A stretch of 64,000 bases of DNA from positions 186,001 to 250,000 of the forward strand of contig NC_018239.1 of the NCBI RefSeq assembly GCF_000227135.1, given 5' to 3'. Origin of the DNA: Leishmania donovani (lineage: Eukaryota; Euglenozoa; Kinetoplastea; Trypanosomatida; Trypanosomatidae). Within the stretch, counting starts at the first letter, position 1. Each line of letters starts with the position of its first letter. A program made the position numbers and the translations under genes. The notes below the pieces were generated by a model. It ran no database searches, was not told where the DNA came from, and saw nothing but the letters and a program-made list of their open reading frames with translations. This document shows positions 45,356-58,444 of the stretch, piece by piece.

Positions 45356-47059
45356 TCCGCCGGTGAGCCGGCCCATTCTTCCAACGAACCCTTCTCGTCC
45401 TTCCTCATGTGTGTGCTGGACCTCCGGCGCCAGACGGGCCTGGGTGGACGACGCGCTTCGACCCACGCAGGCCGAGCCCAGCGTCCTGCCCTCGAGGGCG
45501 CCGGCGGCGGCGTCTGGCGTGCGGGGAGCATGGTTTGGTCCAGGTGTATGCCGGATGAACTCGGGGGCAAGCTGGCCAGCCTCAGGTCAGGACCCTCTGA
45601 GACCCTCTGCCCTGCCTGCGCGCCATGCTTCTCACTGAGTGGCCTAAAGCCGCTGCATCCCATAGCATGGTGCAAGGGCTCTTCACATTGGGGTCCGGTG
45701 GGCTCGGTAGTGCAGCTCGGGGTGTTCTCGTCATGCCTCCCGCACCTGTGCCGCAATCAGCCCACACCGGTCGGATGGGGATACCGCACATGCTGCGCAC
45801 ATGCGCTGTGGGGTGCGCCGGCATGGATCGCTTCGCGCACTTTTCGTCCAACACCCTTGCCCCTCTGGCCTCCGCATGACTTGCTCGGGTGTGATACGCC
45901 ATTGCCGTCTGTGCTTGGCGGCGCGTGCGCACAGTGCTCCAATTCTTCGGAACCGGGGGCCGGCTTCACAGCGCGGCGTTGCTGTCTGGAGGGGAGGCTC
46001 CCTGCCGTCATCTTCCGTTCCCCCCCCAATGCCACGGGGGGGGGGGGCGCGTGTCTGGATGGCTGGACCGCATGCGCCGCGATAGCTGCGGCGCTGCGGC
46101 AGCAGGGGGCATTCCGCCCGCCGCTGGATCCAAACCCCTTTGACATGAGTGGGCGGGCCAGGCGGAAGGGGCCCGCGGATGCAGAGGCGGCGGCGCACAA
46201 AGAACCCGTCGCCAGCACCCCCGAGAGAGCGCAGGGGAGCAGCGATGGGCACCCGGCGGGGAAGCCCATGCAGCGAGAGCGAGGTGAACGTAATCAGGCC
46301 ACCGTGTGCAGGATCACCGCGTGAAACCGAGTGTGCCCCGAGCCCCCGAGCGATGCGCGAGCCCCGCCTGGCGCAGCGGGAAAAGCGCCTTGCCAGACAC
46401 TCTCATGGCAAACGCGGGTGGGCACCACAGCGCCAGCGCAGCACTGGGCAACGCACCGCCCGCACCCCATACGGCGCCGCTGCCAGCCACCCGCCGCCCC
46501 GCGAACCCAGAGTGCGGACAGATGCCCGAGCGGAACTGGGGGAGGAGAGTCCCCCACCGACCCGTAGGCTCAGCAGCCGTACCCCCCCCCCCTGGTGTGC
46601 GACAGCTGCCGTGAAGAAGCTCTTGTCGTGGAACGTCGCATCACGTAGCACGGTTTCGCGGGATGTCGGTCTGGCGTCTGGCGCCGGCGCCTCTGGCAAT
46701 GTCGATTTTGCAAACTTGCATGCTTCGCCGCCGCGTTCCGGTGCACAATGGACAAAGACAGAGCGAAATGACAGGCGAACGCGACGGGCTGGTGGCGCCA
46801 GCATTCGTGCCCAGATATGTCGCAATGCGCCACCCCACGCCCCCGCACGGCCCCCACCGAGCGCCGCGAGGAGGGAGAGCGCGCTCGCAACAGCAGCCAC
46901 ACCCCACCTTTCGGTGCCTTTGTTCACCAAGCCTTCTTTGCAGCCGGCCGAGCCCCAGCCACACCCCACCATACCCAGTGCGGTGGCGGCATTGTTGTGC
47001 AGCGCCGCGGCCCCTCTTGAGTTTGTGGCGGCGCGTGCTGCGCCACCTTTCCGCAGAGA
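45356..47059. mobile_element. GC-rich 1.7-kb block, possible degenerate retroposon (DIRE/SIDER-like)
   Basis: This block is GC-rich and of ordinary complexity, with no purine/pyrimidine bias, unlike everything around it. Its ends coincide with the points where the neighbouring contigs stop (44969) and resume (47512), as expected if an assembler broke at the edges of a repeated element. Frames cover it on both strands (for example plus 45407-46324 and 46149-47063, minus 46403-47275), but none shows a full domain. In the second plus frame VKKLLSWNV loosely recalls the start of the endonuclease domain of L1Tc/ingi-type elements. Leishmania genomes are known to carry degenerate ingi/L1Tc relatives (DIREs) and short SIDERs. 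I see no clear poly-A tail or target-site duplication, and C/G homopolymers near 46020-46050 and 46577-46590 may contain errors. The repeat status is an inference; an unrelated unique sequence is possible. Confidence 0.4.
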
Positions 47060-47412
47060 GTAGAGGAGCTTCGCAAAACGGCGGAGTCGTCGCCTGTGCG
47101 ACGCTAGCGCTTCTTCCCCTGGAGAAACCCGCTCGTAGCCCGCAAGAGGGCGTACCCGTTGGGGCGCGGGAAACCGCTGCGCATGGGGCACGTGTGTGAG
47201 CAGCGTGGAGCTCTGAAGGGGATCGGTGAGGCAAGGACAGACGAGGAAGGGACAGAGAAAAAAATAAAAACGCAAAGAAAAAGCGCACTAGAGGATGGAG
47301 GATAAGAGGAGACAATGAGAAAAGGCAAAAATAAAATCTCTCTCACGCCATGCAAACCGTTGAACTGGGCGAAGAGAAGACCGAGCGCGAAAGGAGGGGA
47401 AGGGGGAAAGTC
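47060..47412. repeat. Left copy of a 353-bp exact duplication flanking a gap
   Basis: Repeated exactly at 47512-47864, at an offset of 452. Same interpretation as the 287-bp pair: an unmerged contig overlap. Confidence 0.9.
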
Positions 47413-47511
47413 NNNNNNNNNNNNNNNNNNNNNNNNNNNNNNNNNNNNNNNNNNNNNNNNNNNNNNNNNNNNNNNNNNNNNNNNNNNNNNNNNNNNNNNN
47501 NNNNNNNNNNN
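47413..47511. other. Assembly gap (99 N)
   Basis: The second 99-N run, between the two identical 353-bp copies. Confidence 0.95.
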
Positions 47512-47864
47512 GTAGAGGAGCTTCGCAAAACGGCGGAGTCGTCGCCTGTGCGACGCTAGCGCTTCTTCCCCTGGAGAAACCCGCTCGTAGCCCGCAAGAG
47601 GGCGTACCCGTTGGGGCGCGGGAAACCGCTGCGCATGGGGCACGTGTGTGAGCAGCGTGGAGCTCTGAAGGGGATCGGTGAGGCAAGGACAGACGAGGAA
47701 GGGACAGAGAAAAAAATAAAAACGCAAAGAAAAAGCGCACTAGAGGATGGAGGATAAGAGGAGACAATGAGAAAAGGCAAAAATAAAATCTCTCTCACGC
47801 CATGCAAACCGTTGAACTGGGCGAAGAGAAGACCGAGCGCGAAAGGAGGGGAAGGGGGAAAGTC
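47512..47864. repeat. Right copy of the 353-bp duplication
   Basis: Identical to 47060-47412. It marks the start of the right-hand contig, directly beyond the GC-rich block. Confidence 0.9.
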
Positions 47865-49505
47865 GAGCAGAGCTCAACAACAACAAAACAAAAAAATCGT
47901 TATTGAGACAAGAGCCGAGCAAAGGCGAGGGAGCTCATCGGAGAAAAGGGGGAGGGAGGGGGTGGGTGGGGTGACGCCGACAAGAACGTGGCAAAGAGAA
48001 GGAGGAGGAGTTCCAGCGGGAGAGAGAATCGCACCAAAAAAAGAGAAGAAATCTGCCGAGAAGGTTGGTGGGCTGAAGTCATGAGCGGAGGGTATCGGAG
48101 ACACGGGGAGAACGCATGAAAAAAAAGGCAAAGGGAATGGAAGGGTATACCTCACTGCCTACAGGATAGAGAGGCGAACAGATTCCCGTTTTTGCGTTCT
48201 CTGCTGCTCTGAGTTCGTTTTGCTTTCCTTATCATTTTGCCCTCCCCACGCACACACACACACACACACAAGCATACGTAGTACGCACAATCAACACAAA
48301 AAGACGCGCGACAGCAACCTCAAGAGACAGCCAAGCAAATAAAAAGCAGAAACAAAAAATTGTAGCGAGAACGCTTCCCGTCCTACGCTGCTGCAGCTTG
48401 TCGCCTTCGGGTGGAGCGCCCTAACGCTCCTCGACTGCTTAGCCATGATGGATCCCTGCCCTTCCGTTTGTGTTGTGATTCGCATCCGCTTTGCGCCCCC
48501 GTCTGCTGGCATTCTTTTGTCGTTGTCGTTACTCGTCTTCCGCCCTTCGCTGGCGTTGCCCGATACCGCTTCGCCCGTGATAAAACAGAGGCGATCAGGC
48601 GCGAACAAAAAGACAGCAGAAGCGGAAACCCCGAAAAAAAAAAAGAAGGGATCTAGAGAGTGCCACTACAGCAATGCTGGAGCCCCATTAGGGCGTGGCA
48701 CCGACAAGTGTAGGTGATAAAGTGAACAGAGGGAGCTGGGTGGGTATGCGAGCGGTACAAAAAGCGAAAACGAAAAGAAAAGGGACACGCAACAGCAACG
48801 CGGAGATGCTACGATACACGACGAGTCAAGGGGAAGCACATTAAGAAACAAAAAAGTGGTCAAGAGACTGTCGCTGAGCGCTTCGCTTCGTTCGTAGCTG
48901 GCCTTCATGTGCTTTTCGTGAGTGCGTTTACTTGGCTTGCGAAGTATTTCCGTTGTGCGTTGCCTCATCCCTCCCTCACTGAACCCTTTTTGCCGTTGTG
49001 GCGCTGTGGAGGAGAGAGATGATCATGATGATCATGATGATGAGAGTCCGAAGAAGCGGTGCAGGCAACCGGTCAAGGAGAAAGACACAGTGCGAAACTC
49101 ATCAACAGCACAAAGAGAGTCGGAGAGGTAGCACAGATAGTCGCGAGGCACGAGTCACGTTACCGCAGGGCGCCCCCTCCCCACCCACACCGAAAAAAAA
49201 GTCCCTGTCCACCAAAGAGACAAAAAGTGTAGCCGTTTGTAGACTGTTAGTGCGACAGGCTAAAAAAAAAGAGTCTGCAGGCATCGGTCTATCCAGCCTG
49301 CTCCGAGCCTAATTCGATGCCTGCACTTTCTTGTATCTGTGAATGATGCTGTCGCCTTGCGAGTTGTGCTGTGCTCAGGTGTGGGTGGATATCTGCACAC
49401 ACCCGCCCTCCATTCTGGAAACCATCTGCTTGCTTACGTGCGTCGGCATGCTTGGTTTTTCAGTGCTGACTCCCGACCCGAAGGGCCGTTTTTTTTTTTT
49501 TTTTT
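47865..49505. other. Gene-free stretch before the third gap
   Basis: Mixed purine-rich spacer with a more balanced patch at about 48370-48720 and a CA run near 48250-48270. No credible coding frame on either strand. It ends in a run of 17 T's at 49489-49505 right at the gap. Confidence 0.55.
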
Positions 49506-49604
49506 NNNNNNNNNNNNNNNNNNNNNNNNNNNNNNNNNNNNNNNNNNNNNNNNNNNNNNNNNNNNNNNNNNNNNNNNNNNNNNNNNNNNNNNNNNNNNNN
49601 NNNN
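49506..49604. other. Assembly gap (99 N) between homopolymers
   Basis: Unlike the other two gaps this one has no duplicated flanks. It is bordered by 17 T's on the left and, on the right, by G5-C-T21-G12, so the break was probably caused by unreadable homopolymers. The real missing length is unknown. Confidence 0.95.
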
Positions 49605-51299
49605 GGGGGCTTTTTTTTTTTTTTTTTTTTTGGGGGGGGGGGGCTTCTTTCAGTTCGCTCTCTGCGTGGACTCGTTATGCTGGAGTGTGGTCGGATGGTG
49701 GAGAGGAGGACAAACACGTGTAATAAGATTAGAGGACTAGCCGGTGTATGTGCGTGGTGTGTGATCAGTCTTGTCGTTGCTCTTGTCCAGGAAAACGGAG
49801 GAGAGCCAGGCTGAGGGCAGGAACAAGCACAGCCGCGCCCGACACGGACGAACGTCGGTGGGTTGTGTATGGCACAAAAAAAGAGCGTCAGAGAAAGGGT
49901 CAAGGAGGAAACGAAGCGTGGTCGCAAGAGTCGGAGAGAGAGACGTGGTGAGAGGAGAAAGAACGATGAATGCCTTGCACCCTCACCCCTCTGCGGCACA
50001 GCGCAACGCACACACAAGTCAATCAGCCGATACACCTCTGCATGTGCGCGTTTCGCATTGGGGGGGATAGAAAAAGGAGGCATGCTTGCCACTAAAACCT
50101 ACGATGGTGCGACATGGGGGCGAGGTGGAGGTCTAGCGTGAATGCGAGAGAGGAGAAAGCAGGAGGGAGTCCCACAACACTCCTGCCGGACCTCCCTCGA
50201 GTGTTGCATTGCCCTCTCACCGCTATTTAGCTCATGCTTTGCCTTGTCTGTTACTGACGTCACCTTGGTTGTTGTTGCTGCTGTTGTTTCTCTTGTCTGT
50301 GCTTGGGGGTGGGGGTGAGACGAGTTGATTCGTAGCATATCACGGAAAAAGGCGAAAAGAAAAGAGCAGGAGGAGGGGTGGGGAGGGCGCGGTTGCCGCG
50401 GGTCTGCCTGCCAGCAAAAAGAAGGAAAGAGGGCAGAGAATATAAAAGAAATAAGCCAAACAAGCAAGCAAAAAGGATACAAAGTGGGAGGGAGGTATAT
50501 GGTGAGACGAGGGTGTTGGAGTCGCGGCGGGACGGAGAGGGAGGGGGAGGGGGGAGGGGGCTACGACACGCTGCGTTCGACCCACTCCGTTGAGTGCACA
50601 AATGCATCCATACTCCATCACCACCATAAATCACCTAGCATCCCTCCTCCGATTCTCTTTTACTCTCCTCTACCGCACTGCTGTGCACAACAACGGACAG
50701 GGTGTGACTGCCGCTCATGCGACTGAGCTCGAGTCTGTGCGAGTGCACGCTACCTCCTCTTATTTTCGGCACCGCCGCACGACGCGCGCAGGTGAGCACG
50801 CACGCACACACGCCTGGCAACGCGCCTCGCCACCACCGCCGATCCCCTGCCTTGCCGTGTTTCGCCCACTCTCTTTTTCACCACACACCACACACCACCT
50901 GCTCTGGGGATATAAGATGGACCACGCGCTCGTGAGTGAGACAGTTCGAGAAACCCCCATCAATCAACATGAAATAAAACTAAAAAGAGGTGGAGAGAGG
51001 GAGAAACGAAGGATTGCAGAGGCGCAGACGCAGGAGACAAATCAAAATCAAAAAGCAGCAGCAGCACCAGGACGGAGGAGGAGCGAAAAGAACTGTGCGG
51101 AGACTGGGACGTCGGCGCAAATCGATGAGTGGAAGACAGAGACAGAAGCGTGAATAAGGAGCCACCACGACGTAAGAAGATGCGCGGCTGTCGCCCGGAA
51201 AGTCGTCCCCTCGCCCCACCCTCTGTCCTGACTTTTCAACGCCTCCCTCCACCTTAAAAACAGCACAGCCTATATACATGCATGCATATGCATATACGA
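49605..51299. other. Gene-free stretch after the third gap
   Basis: Spacer sequence with no credible gene. It contains a very G-rich tract at about 50537-50560, with runs of G broken by single A's, which could form a G-quadruplex on the plus strand. Confidence 0.55.
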
Positions 51300-52690
51300 A
51301 AATGCATGGCTAGCTTCTGCACCGTGCCACGCAAAGGAGGCTGAGTAGTATAGATCACGCGCCCAAGGAACTCCGGTGCCGCAGCGTCCGAGGAGAGGCG
51401 GTGCCGCCAGAGAGCGGAGCATGAGAAGCGATGCTTTCGGCACCGCGTGCCTCACGCGTGCGACGCAATGGTATGCGTGGCCGCCCAGCTGGATACGTCA
51501 GCTTCCACCTCCGTTCCGGGAAACGGGAATCGACGTGGGTGAATGCGAGGGCGGAAGTTACGCGCGCGCAACACGTTCATTTCTGTCCACGGATAAGAAG
51601 CTGCGGTCCACATGCACGATATGTGCCTGCTTAGTCTGTCCATGGTCGCTTACGACATGGGCGTGCGCAAGAAGCCGCGCTCTCTCACACATCCTCTTCG
51701 GCCTATCGAGTCTCGCCAGGACCGGCCTTGGGAAGGAGGGAAAAGAGCCCCTGACCGCGGGGGTCAGGGAATCTCCGCGCACTACCGGAGCAGTGATACC
51801 TTCGTAGCCGTCACGGGAAGCCAGCGCCCCTTTCCCAGGGGTGCTGCTCAACCAGCGATAGGAGGGGTCGCGACCCTCCAAGCAACGCTGCAGATAGGGA
51901 AACGCAAGCATGCAAAGTGGCCGCCACGCGCATCGGCGCCTGCTCGTCGGGGAAAGGCCGACGTGCCGAAGGTGCGCGCGCCTTCCGTGTCCGGAAGGAA
52001 GCGAGAACATCGACGGCAAAGGCAAGTCAAATATGCATGCCAATGAAAAAGGTGTGTGGCTCCTCACATCTGAACAATCACACGAGGGGCACAACGGCTC
52101 TCCAACACCGATGCACAACAGGAATGAAAGGGGGAGGGAGATGGGCAACGCAACGCAGAGACAGAGCCGCCGACGCGTATTCACTGATGGGAACAAGTTC
52201 CATACCTTCAAATCTAATATATATATATATATATTCACACGCACTAGCGGCCAGGCGGAACTAGCCACTGAACGCGTATTTCCCTCGCCGGCATAAAAGC
52301 TGAGAGCATGGGATGCGGAAGCGAAAACGAAACGAAGCCGGCAAGCACACAAGACACAGCGCAGCTTCGTAATAACCGAGGAAGACACAACGAACGAAAC
52401 AACAAAGAACATGCAATGCAGCCGTGGCCCGTCTCCGTACGATGGATACACGCGGACATGCGCACCCCGTGCGAGCGCACATGCGCAAGCAAGAGTGGGA
52501 GAGACGAAGACCCTATGCTTGCCTGTGATAGCGCTGGAAAGTACACAAGGCGCGACATCACAACGCCGTTGAAAGCAGATCGCCGCCCCACCCCCAGTCG
52601 CACATCCTCTGTCGGCTGCGCGCCGGTAGGGCAGCAGCACGTGGGCCAGCGTGCTCCTGTCTGAGCGTTTCCCTCGCAAGAAAAAAGCAT
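51300..52690. other. Balanced-composition block, possible degenerate element
   Basis: This stretch is more GC-rich and complex than its neighbours. It contains an 8-bp perfect stem at 51749-51756/51762-51769 (CCCTGACC...GGTCAGGG), a near-palindrome close to 51970, and a (TA)n run at 52216-52234. The longest minus frame (51558-52742, 394 codons) reads through the TA run as Ile-Tyr repeats and lacks third-position GC bias, so I do not call it a gene. A decayed SIDER-type retroposon is one possibility, but the evidence is thin. Confidence 0.35.
52216..52234. repeat. (TA)n microsatellite
   Basis: A pure AT-alternating run inside the balanced block. Confidence 0.85.
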
Positions 52691-55600
52691 AGAAAGCCCG
52701 AACAGGTCGCTTAGCGTGCGTCGAAGTCGTCGCATGTGCCATGTGGGAGTGTCTGCCGAGCCGTCTTCACCAGATACAAAAAGGAAAGCAACAGGCAAAG
52801 ACAAGAGAGAGTGACGGAGGCGATGCATAGGAGGGTGGGGGAAGAGAAGGGAGGAAAGGAGCACCGTCACAGCCTCGAAAAAAAAAGAAAAAAATAAGCA
52901 TCAGCTCTGAAGCGCTTCTCTTTTTTCCTTCTTGTTCGAATGAATAAGATGAGAGGGGGGATGATCATCCACGAATACGTGAATATCGATCCGCCACGCA
53001 CAGACATGAGAGACACACACGAGAAGTGGGGGGAGGAACTACAAAAAAAAAATGCACCCGCTCATGCACAGAGAGAGAGAGCGAGGCATACGTACATTGA
53101 AGAGCGATGAAGAGAGGAAACTCGCGAGCGAGACGGCATAGCAGTGCTTGTAGCCAACGCACATCGACGACAAAAAAGCGAGAATAGTCCAGCCGCATTG
53201 TACCCTCTGCTCTTCTCCAGACAATGGAATGCGTGTATATGTGCTTTCTATGTGCCGGTGAGGCGCAGCAGTCAGCCCCTCGGCCTTTTTCCCTCTCCAT
53301 TGGCTTTCGTTCAGCTTTTATGCCTTCGAATCTCCTCTTTTCTGCTGGACACCCTCCTGGTCGGTCAAAGGTGTGTGTGTGTGCGCCCCCCCCCCAGGGC
53401 AACACGGAAGAACAAGAAATACTAATAAAAGTAGCCAGAATAAAAACGAAAGAGAGAGAGACGAGCACCAGACATGTCGAAGAGCACGCGCTCGGGTGCG
53501 CGCCACGTCCTCGCACAGAACGAGACGAGCAAAGCAGCGAGTAACACATACAAAACAGCGCATAAGCCTGCAAAGGGCGCGAAAGACGAGAAAACGAGAC
53601 GGGAGAGAGCGGACCGGTGCCGGAGGAAACGTGCCGGAAAGACATGCGTAAGAGAGACCGTGAGAGGGGCAAGGAGTGCAGCGGCGCCAGTGGGGAGAAA
53701 CACGCACACGCACACACGACAACGAGCAAACACAAAGAACAATCAACGGCAGTAACACAGAGAGAAAACAGAGAAACATCGCACACACGTTCGGGAACTC
53801 ACCCACCCACACGACTCGCACAGCTACATGAAACTGAAAACACAAAAAAAAGCGAAACGGGGACACTCGAGCAACCCTCCCCCACCACCACCACCACCAC
53901 CGCTCGAACTCCGTCTCTTTGTGCTTGTTCCGCTGCGGGTGCCATCTGCGCGTGGGTGTGAGAGCATGTGCTCACAGAAGAAAGAGAGGCAGGCAGGCAG
54001 ACAGCGAATCCAGTCACAATGGAAGACAGGAAAAGCGCACGCCAACCAAAAAAAAGACGTGAGAGCCCCTCCTCCCCCTAAAGGCAAAAGGGTCATGATG
54101 AGTGTATGTGGGTGTATACACACCTGCTGACGTATCTGGGTGCATGATCCGGTTGGCTCTTCTGTCGCTCACACGCCGTCGCTCTGCCCTTCCCCTCCCC
54201 CTTTCACTCCACCCCTTCCCTCCTGCAACCAGAAGGAGCTATCGGGCATCGCTTCCACTCTCTTAACCCATCACCACCGCCATCATCCCAGATAGAATTA
54301 GAGAGAAAACGAGAAGCTGAAAGACAAAGAGAGGGCTTGAGGTGCCGAGGAGGGGGGAAACATGCAAGCAGAACAGAAGCGGGGCACCAAGAGAGAGAAG
54401 AAAAAGATCTCTGCACTCTGCAGCGACTGCTAGGCCGGCACAACACAGAATAAACGTCAACGAAATAAAAATCGCGCCAGTCACCTTATCGAGCGCATCA
54501 TTGGGCGACTACCACTGACGCAACGGGGAGAAGGACCCTAAAGACCAAGCCAAGGAACGAAAGAAAAGGAAGAGTGTGAGAGCGAACACTTGGAATAAAC
54601 AATCCACAGAAGGGGGAGGGCCGCGCATAAATAAAAACGAAAAAAAAAAGAAACAGATGCGAAAAATATTCGGCGCGTTCTCCCTTCATCTGGGGGAAGC
54701 AGATATAGAGAGAAAAGAGTGAAGAAAAGAAAACGCGTTCTCGTAAACAGAACTCACACAAGCACACACATAAATAAAAAGAAGAAAGACGCGCTGTCGA
54801 CTTTCCCTAAACACACGCGCACACACGCGAAAAAAAAAACCGTGGAGGTTGGCCAAGAAACAGGAGAGAGAGGCGATGACCACGACCCCCCCATGGGGTC
54901 AAGCCTGAAAGAAGGGACGGAAGAAGTCGGCGAAAATAACATGAGATACTTCCCTTTTTTCGAGTGATTGTGAGGGTGTGTCTCGCTCGCTCTCTCTCTC
55001 TTGTAACGAAAAAAAAAAAATCAAGCGAATGCGGGCAAAGATGCGCAACAACGAATTCGCAAAAAAAAAGAAGGGGGCGGGTCAAAACAGCCGGCACAGG
55101 CACAAGTACGCCAAAGTGCGAATGTGTGCCGAAGGTGCACACACACACACACACACGCACACACGCGGAGAGGGAGAAAGGCGCACGCGCACACACACAG
55201 CGATGTCGGCACACATCGAGAGATTTTTTTGTTGTTGTTGTTGGTTTCGAAAGCACGAGAGAGGGAGGAAAAGAAAAGGAAAAACAGCCGATCGCAGACT
55301 GCTTGTCTGTGACTGTGTCACTGTTTGTGTTTGTGTATGTATGTGTGCGATGTGTACTGGCTGTTCGTTGGTGAAGAAGGAGCGACGCGGAAGACGGAGA
55401 CGAGGGGAAAAGCCGTCAAGACCACTAACACTCGTACGATAACAAAGGAAAACAGGTCGAAGAGAGGGCTAGCCGAGCACGTTTCTGCTGGCAGTAGGTA
55501 TAGATAGCGAGACCACACAAGAGAAGCCGGCGTTTTAGGGGATTAAGAGGGCAAGGCAGAGCTTGAAAGACACAATGTAGGAAAAAAAAATTTAGAGATC

Positions 55601-57206
55601 CGCGGCGTCACAGGGCGCGGACATCTGACGTGATTAAAGTGAAGAAGTCGCACAGCCTACGTAAAAATGTCGGAAAAGGCAAAGAAGCCACACCAAATCC
55701 CGAGATAGAGGAGAAAGGAAGGTCTCAACACGACACAAACACACGCATACACAAGAGAAAATAGACGACACAAGACGTGAAAAAAGACTCGAACGTACAC
55801 AAAATACGAACACACTAGATTATTGAAAAGGAAAAGCAACACATACGTCAAGCACACCAAACACGCAGACAAGCGCACGTAAACTTGTGTAAGCTGATAA
55901 TACAGCTTACACCTCTTATGCAAACCGCACAAGGCAAGAAGAAGGGGGAGAAAAAACGGAAAGGCTGTGAAGAAGAAAAGGAGAAAGGTGGTGGAGGTGC
56001 GCACGACATGGTATGAGCAGGCGCGCGTCCATCTTTTCAGTCTTTCTCCTCTCCCCTCCCAAGCAAAAAAAAAAAGAAAAGCCTATAGAAGTGGCACAGG
56101 AACGACCACCAAGCCAGCCAGCCAAGCAAAAAAAAAAATACAAGACGGTGTGGAAAGAGACCGAACACACCGAAACGTACAAAAAATGGGAAGAGGAAGG
56201 CCAGGTAAGATAAGGGCACTCGCACTCAGAGAGAGGGGAGGGGAGGGGAAGCAGACGTTGAGCTGCCATAAGTGGAGGAAGGCAAAGTATAAGGGGTGGG
56301 GGCAGGCGATGATAACTACATACGCAATATAAAAAAGGGGGAGAAGGGGGCAAAAGGAGGAGCAGAAAAGGAACCCCACGCAACGCCTGAAGAGCAAGAC
56401 GCAACGATAGATCGGAGAAGTACCGAAGGAACTCTCACCGAGAGTATTATCAGCTCCTTCGTTTTCTGTACACCTCGCTCTCTGTTTGTGTGTAAGGATC
56501 TGGGGGTGGGGTTACTCTTCGGAGCGCTTCGACGGGTACCTTGTGATTAATGCGGAGCATGGGCCTATGCATGGTTATGCGTAAGAATGTTTGGACGCAA
56601 GCATGTGTGAGAGGGCCGACGTCGCGCATGTGCGTCGTCATGTAGTTGCAGAGAGAAAGCAGTGAAGCCCAGTATGGCAGGTGGTGCTGTCACTACAGGC
56701 CGCTTGCAACGCGCCCGATGCACAGGCGCGCGCATACACGAAGAGCCATGCGAAAAGAAAAAAGGTCAGCGCCGAAAGCGTGAGGAAAAGAAAGAGAAAA
56801 AAGGAAGAGAAGGAGCGTGGAGGAGGAAGGGGCCGCCACATCGATCCGCAGAAAGAGAAAGGCAAAGTACTACGCAGAAACAACAAGGAAAAAGGAGAAG
56901 AGGTCGGTGCCCCTCAGAAAGGTGTCAAGAGAAGAGAATGGCACGCACGCTCTGCGGCGGTTGTTTTCCGCGCAGGCAAAACAAAAGAGTCGCCCAAAAC
57001 AGCGAGCGAATCGAAACCGGACAGTGGGCGACCGTGTGTTGGCCCGAGCGTTGGTATGGCGTGGGGGCGTTCGTGCGCAGGGGTGTGCGGGGGGCGGGAG
57101 AGAAATTGGGGGGGGGGGTCATTGGAAGCACGAGCTGAAAACAGACTTCGCCTCTTTCGTTTCAGTGCCACACGAACGAAAAGAGCCGATGACAACTTGC
57201 CACACG

Positions 57207-57232
57207 CATATATATATATATATATATATATG
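57207..57232. repeat. (TA)n microsatellite
   Basis: A pure TA run followed by TGTATGCATATG. Confidence 0.85.
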
Positions 57233-58444
57233 TATGCATATGTATGTGATTTGCACGCAGCCACACAAAGGGGAACAGAGAAATTTACAGATCCTCCACT
57301 TTTCCCCCGTCTCTCTCTGTGTGACATCGTTGCATGGAAACAAACAAACATCATAGAAAATACGAAGACGTACGAAACAGTGCGCTCAGCGCTTTTCGCG
57401 GAAAAGGCGCTGGGACACCTAACAGCGAAAAGACAGAAAAAAAAAAGAAGAGGGAGGGAGAGATAGAGTGGTGATGAGGCCTGAGTGGAGCTCCGCCTTT
57501 TTTGTTGTCGTTTGGATTTGTTTCGGCGTATATCCCCGTGAACAAAAAAACACCTACACCGAGAGACGCCCACAGGGATGCGCAGACGGACACCACACAA
57601 CAGATGCGCAGGGCACAGCATCAGCATGCGCCTCAGCACACACCACCAACAGAAACGAGGGAGCGGTGTAGTGCAACAACAATGAAGGAAAACAACGAGA
57701 GAGAAAGGCTGAACGAAATCATGTGTGCGTGACGAGGGCAAAAAAAAAGGGAAAACAAAACCAACAAAAAAAGCAAAAAGTGCATCAAGACAATCCAACA
57801 CCAGAAATGGGAAAAGGGAGCACACGCCCGCCCACACAGACATGCACGCACACAAAACGAAAGGGAAGAAGTGCGTGTATGCGTGAACAACAGAAACTAT
57901 CGGAACGTACACACGAGCAGATTTTAAACGCTCATGATCAGCAGCAACGACTAAAAGTCATGAAGACATGAAGGCACAGACGAAAAAAAAAAAGAGTGAG
58001 AAAGACAGAAGTGGGGGAGGGGGAGTCTGTTGGGATGGAGATGAAGACAGAGAAGGAAAGAGAAAGCGAAAGACGTAAAACTAGGAAGATTATATAAGTG
58101 TATGTATATGAAGGAAGAATGCCGCAAATGGAGGCGAAAAGAGAGCAAGAGCGATATAAGAAACAGTGTCGAATATCCTTCGTGACTTGGGTTGCGTATG
58201 TGAGGGGGTGTCTGTGTGTATGCTCCGTCTTCCGCTTATCTGTGCGTAAGAGCCCGAGAGAGAATAACGGGGGAAGGACACGATAGAAGTAAACGAAAAG
58301 AAAAAGAGAGAAGGTGAGTGATGTATAGAGACAGATATGTAGAATCGGCGAAGAGAAAGGCGAGAGAAGAAAAGCAGAACCCAGAAAACACGAGTATGCT
58401 TTGAAAAGTTAGTAGACTGAGATATAGAAACGGGGAGGGGGAAA

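Noticed and set aside
45407..46324. 305-codon plus-strand frame in the GC-rich block
   Set aside because: Several frames on both strands are open here because of high GC; none has recognisable domains, and this one would oppose the direction of all other genes.
46403..47275. 290-codon minus-strand frame
   Set aside because: It crosses the edge of the GC-rich block into pyrimidine-rich spacer and overlaps the false duplication; no family resemblance.
44683..47864. True tandem duplication of two segments
   Set aside because: Both copies are exact and meet only at nominal 99-N gaps, so unmerged contig overlaps are the simpler explanation.
51558..52742. 394-codon minus-strand frame
   Set aside because: It reads through a (TA)n run as Ile-Tyr repeats, lacks GC-rich third positions and shows no domain; probably a chance frame in a GC-richer block.
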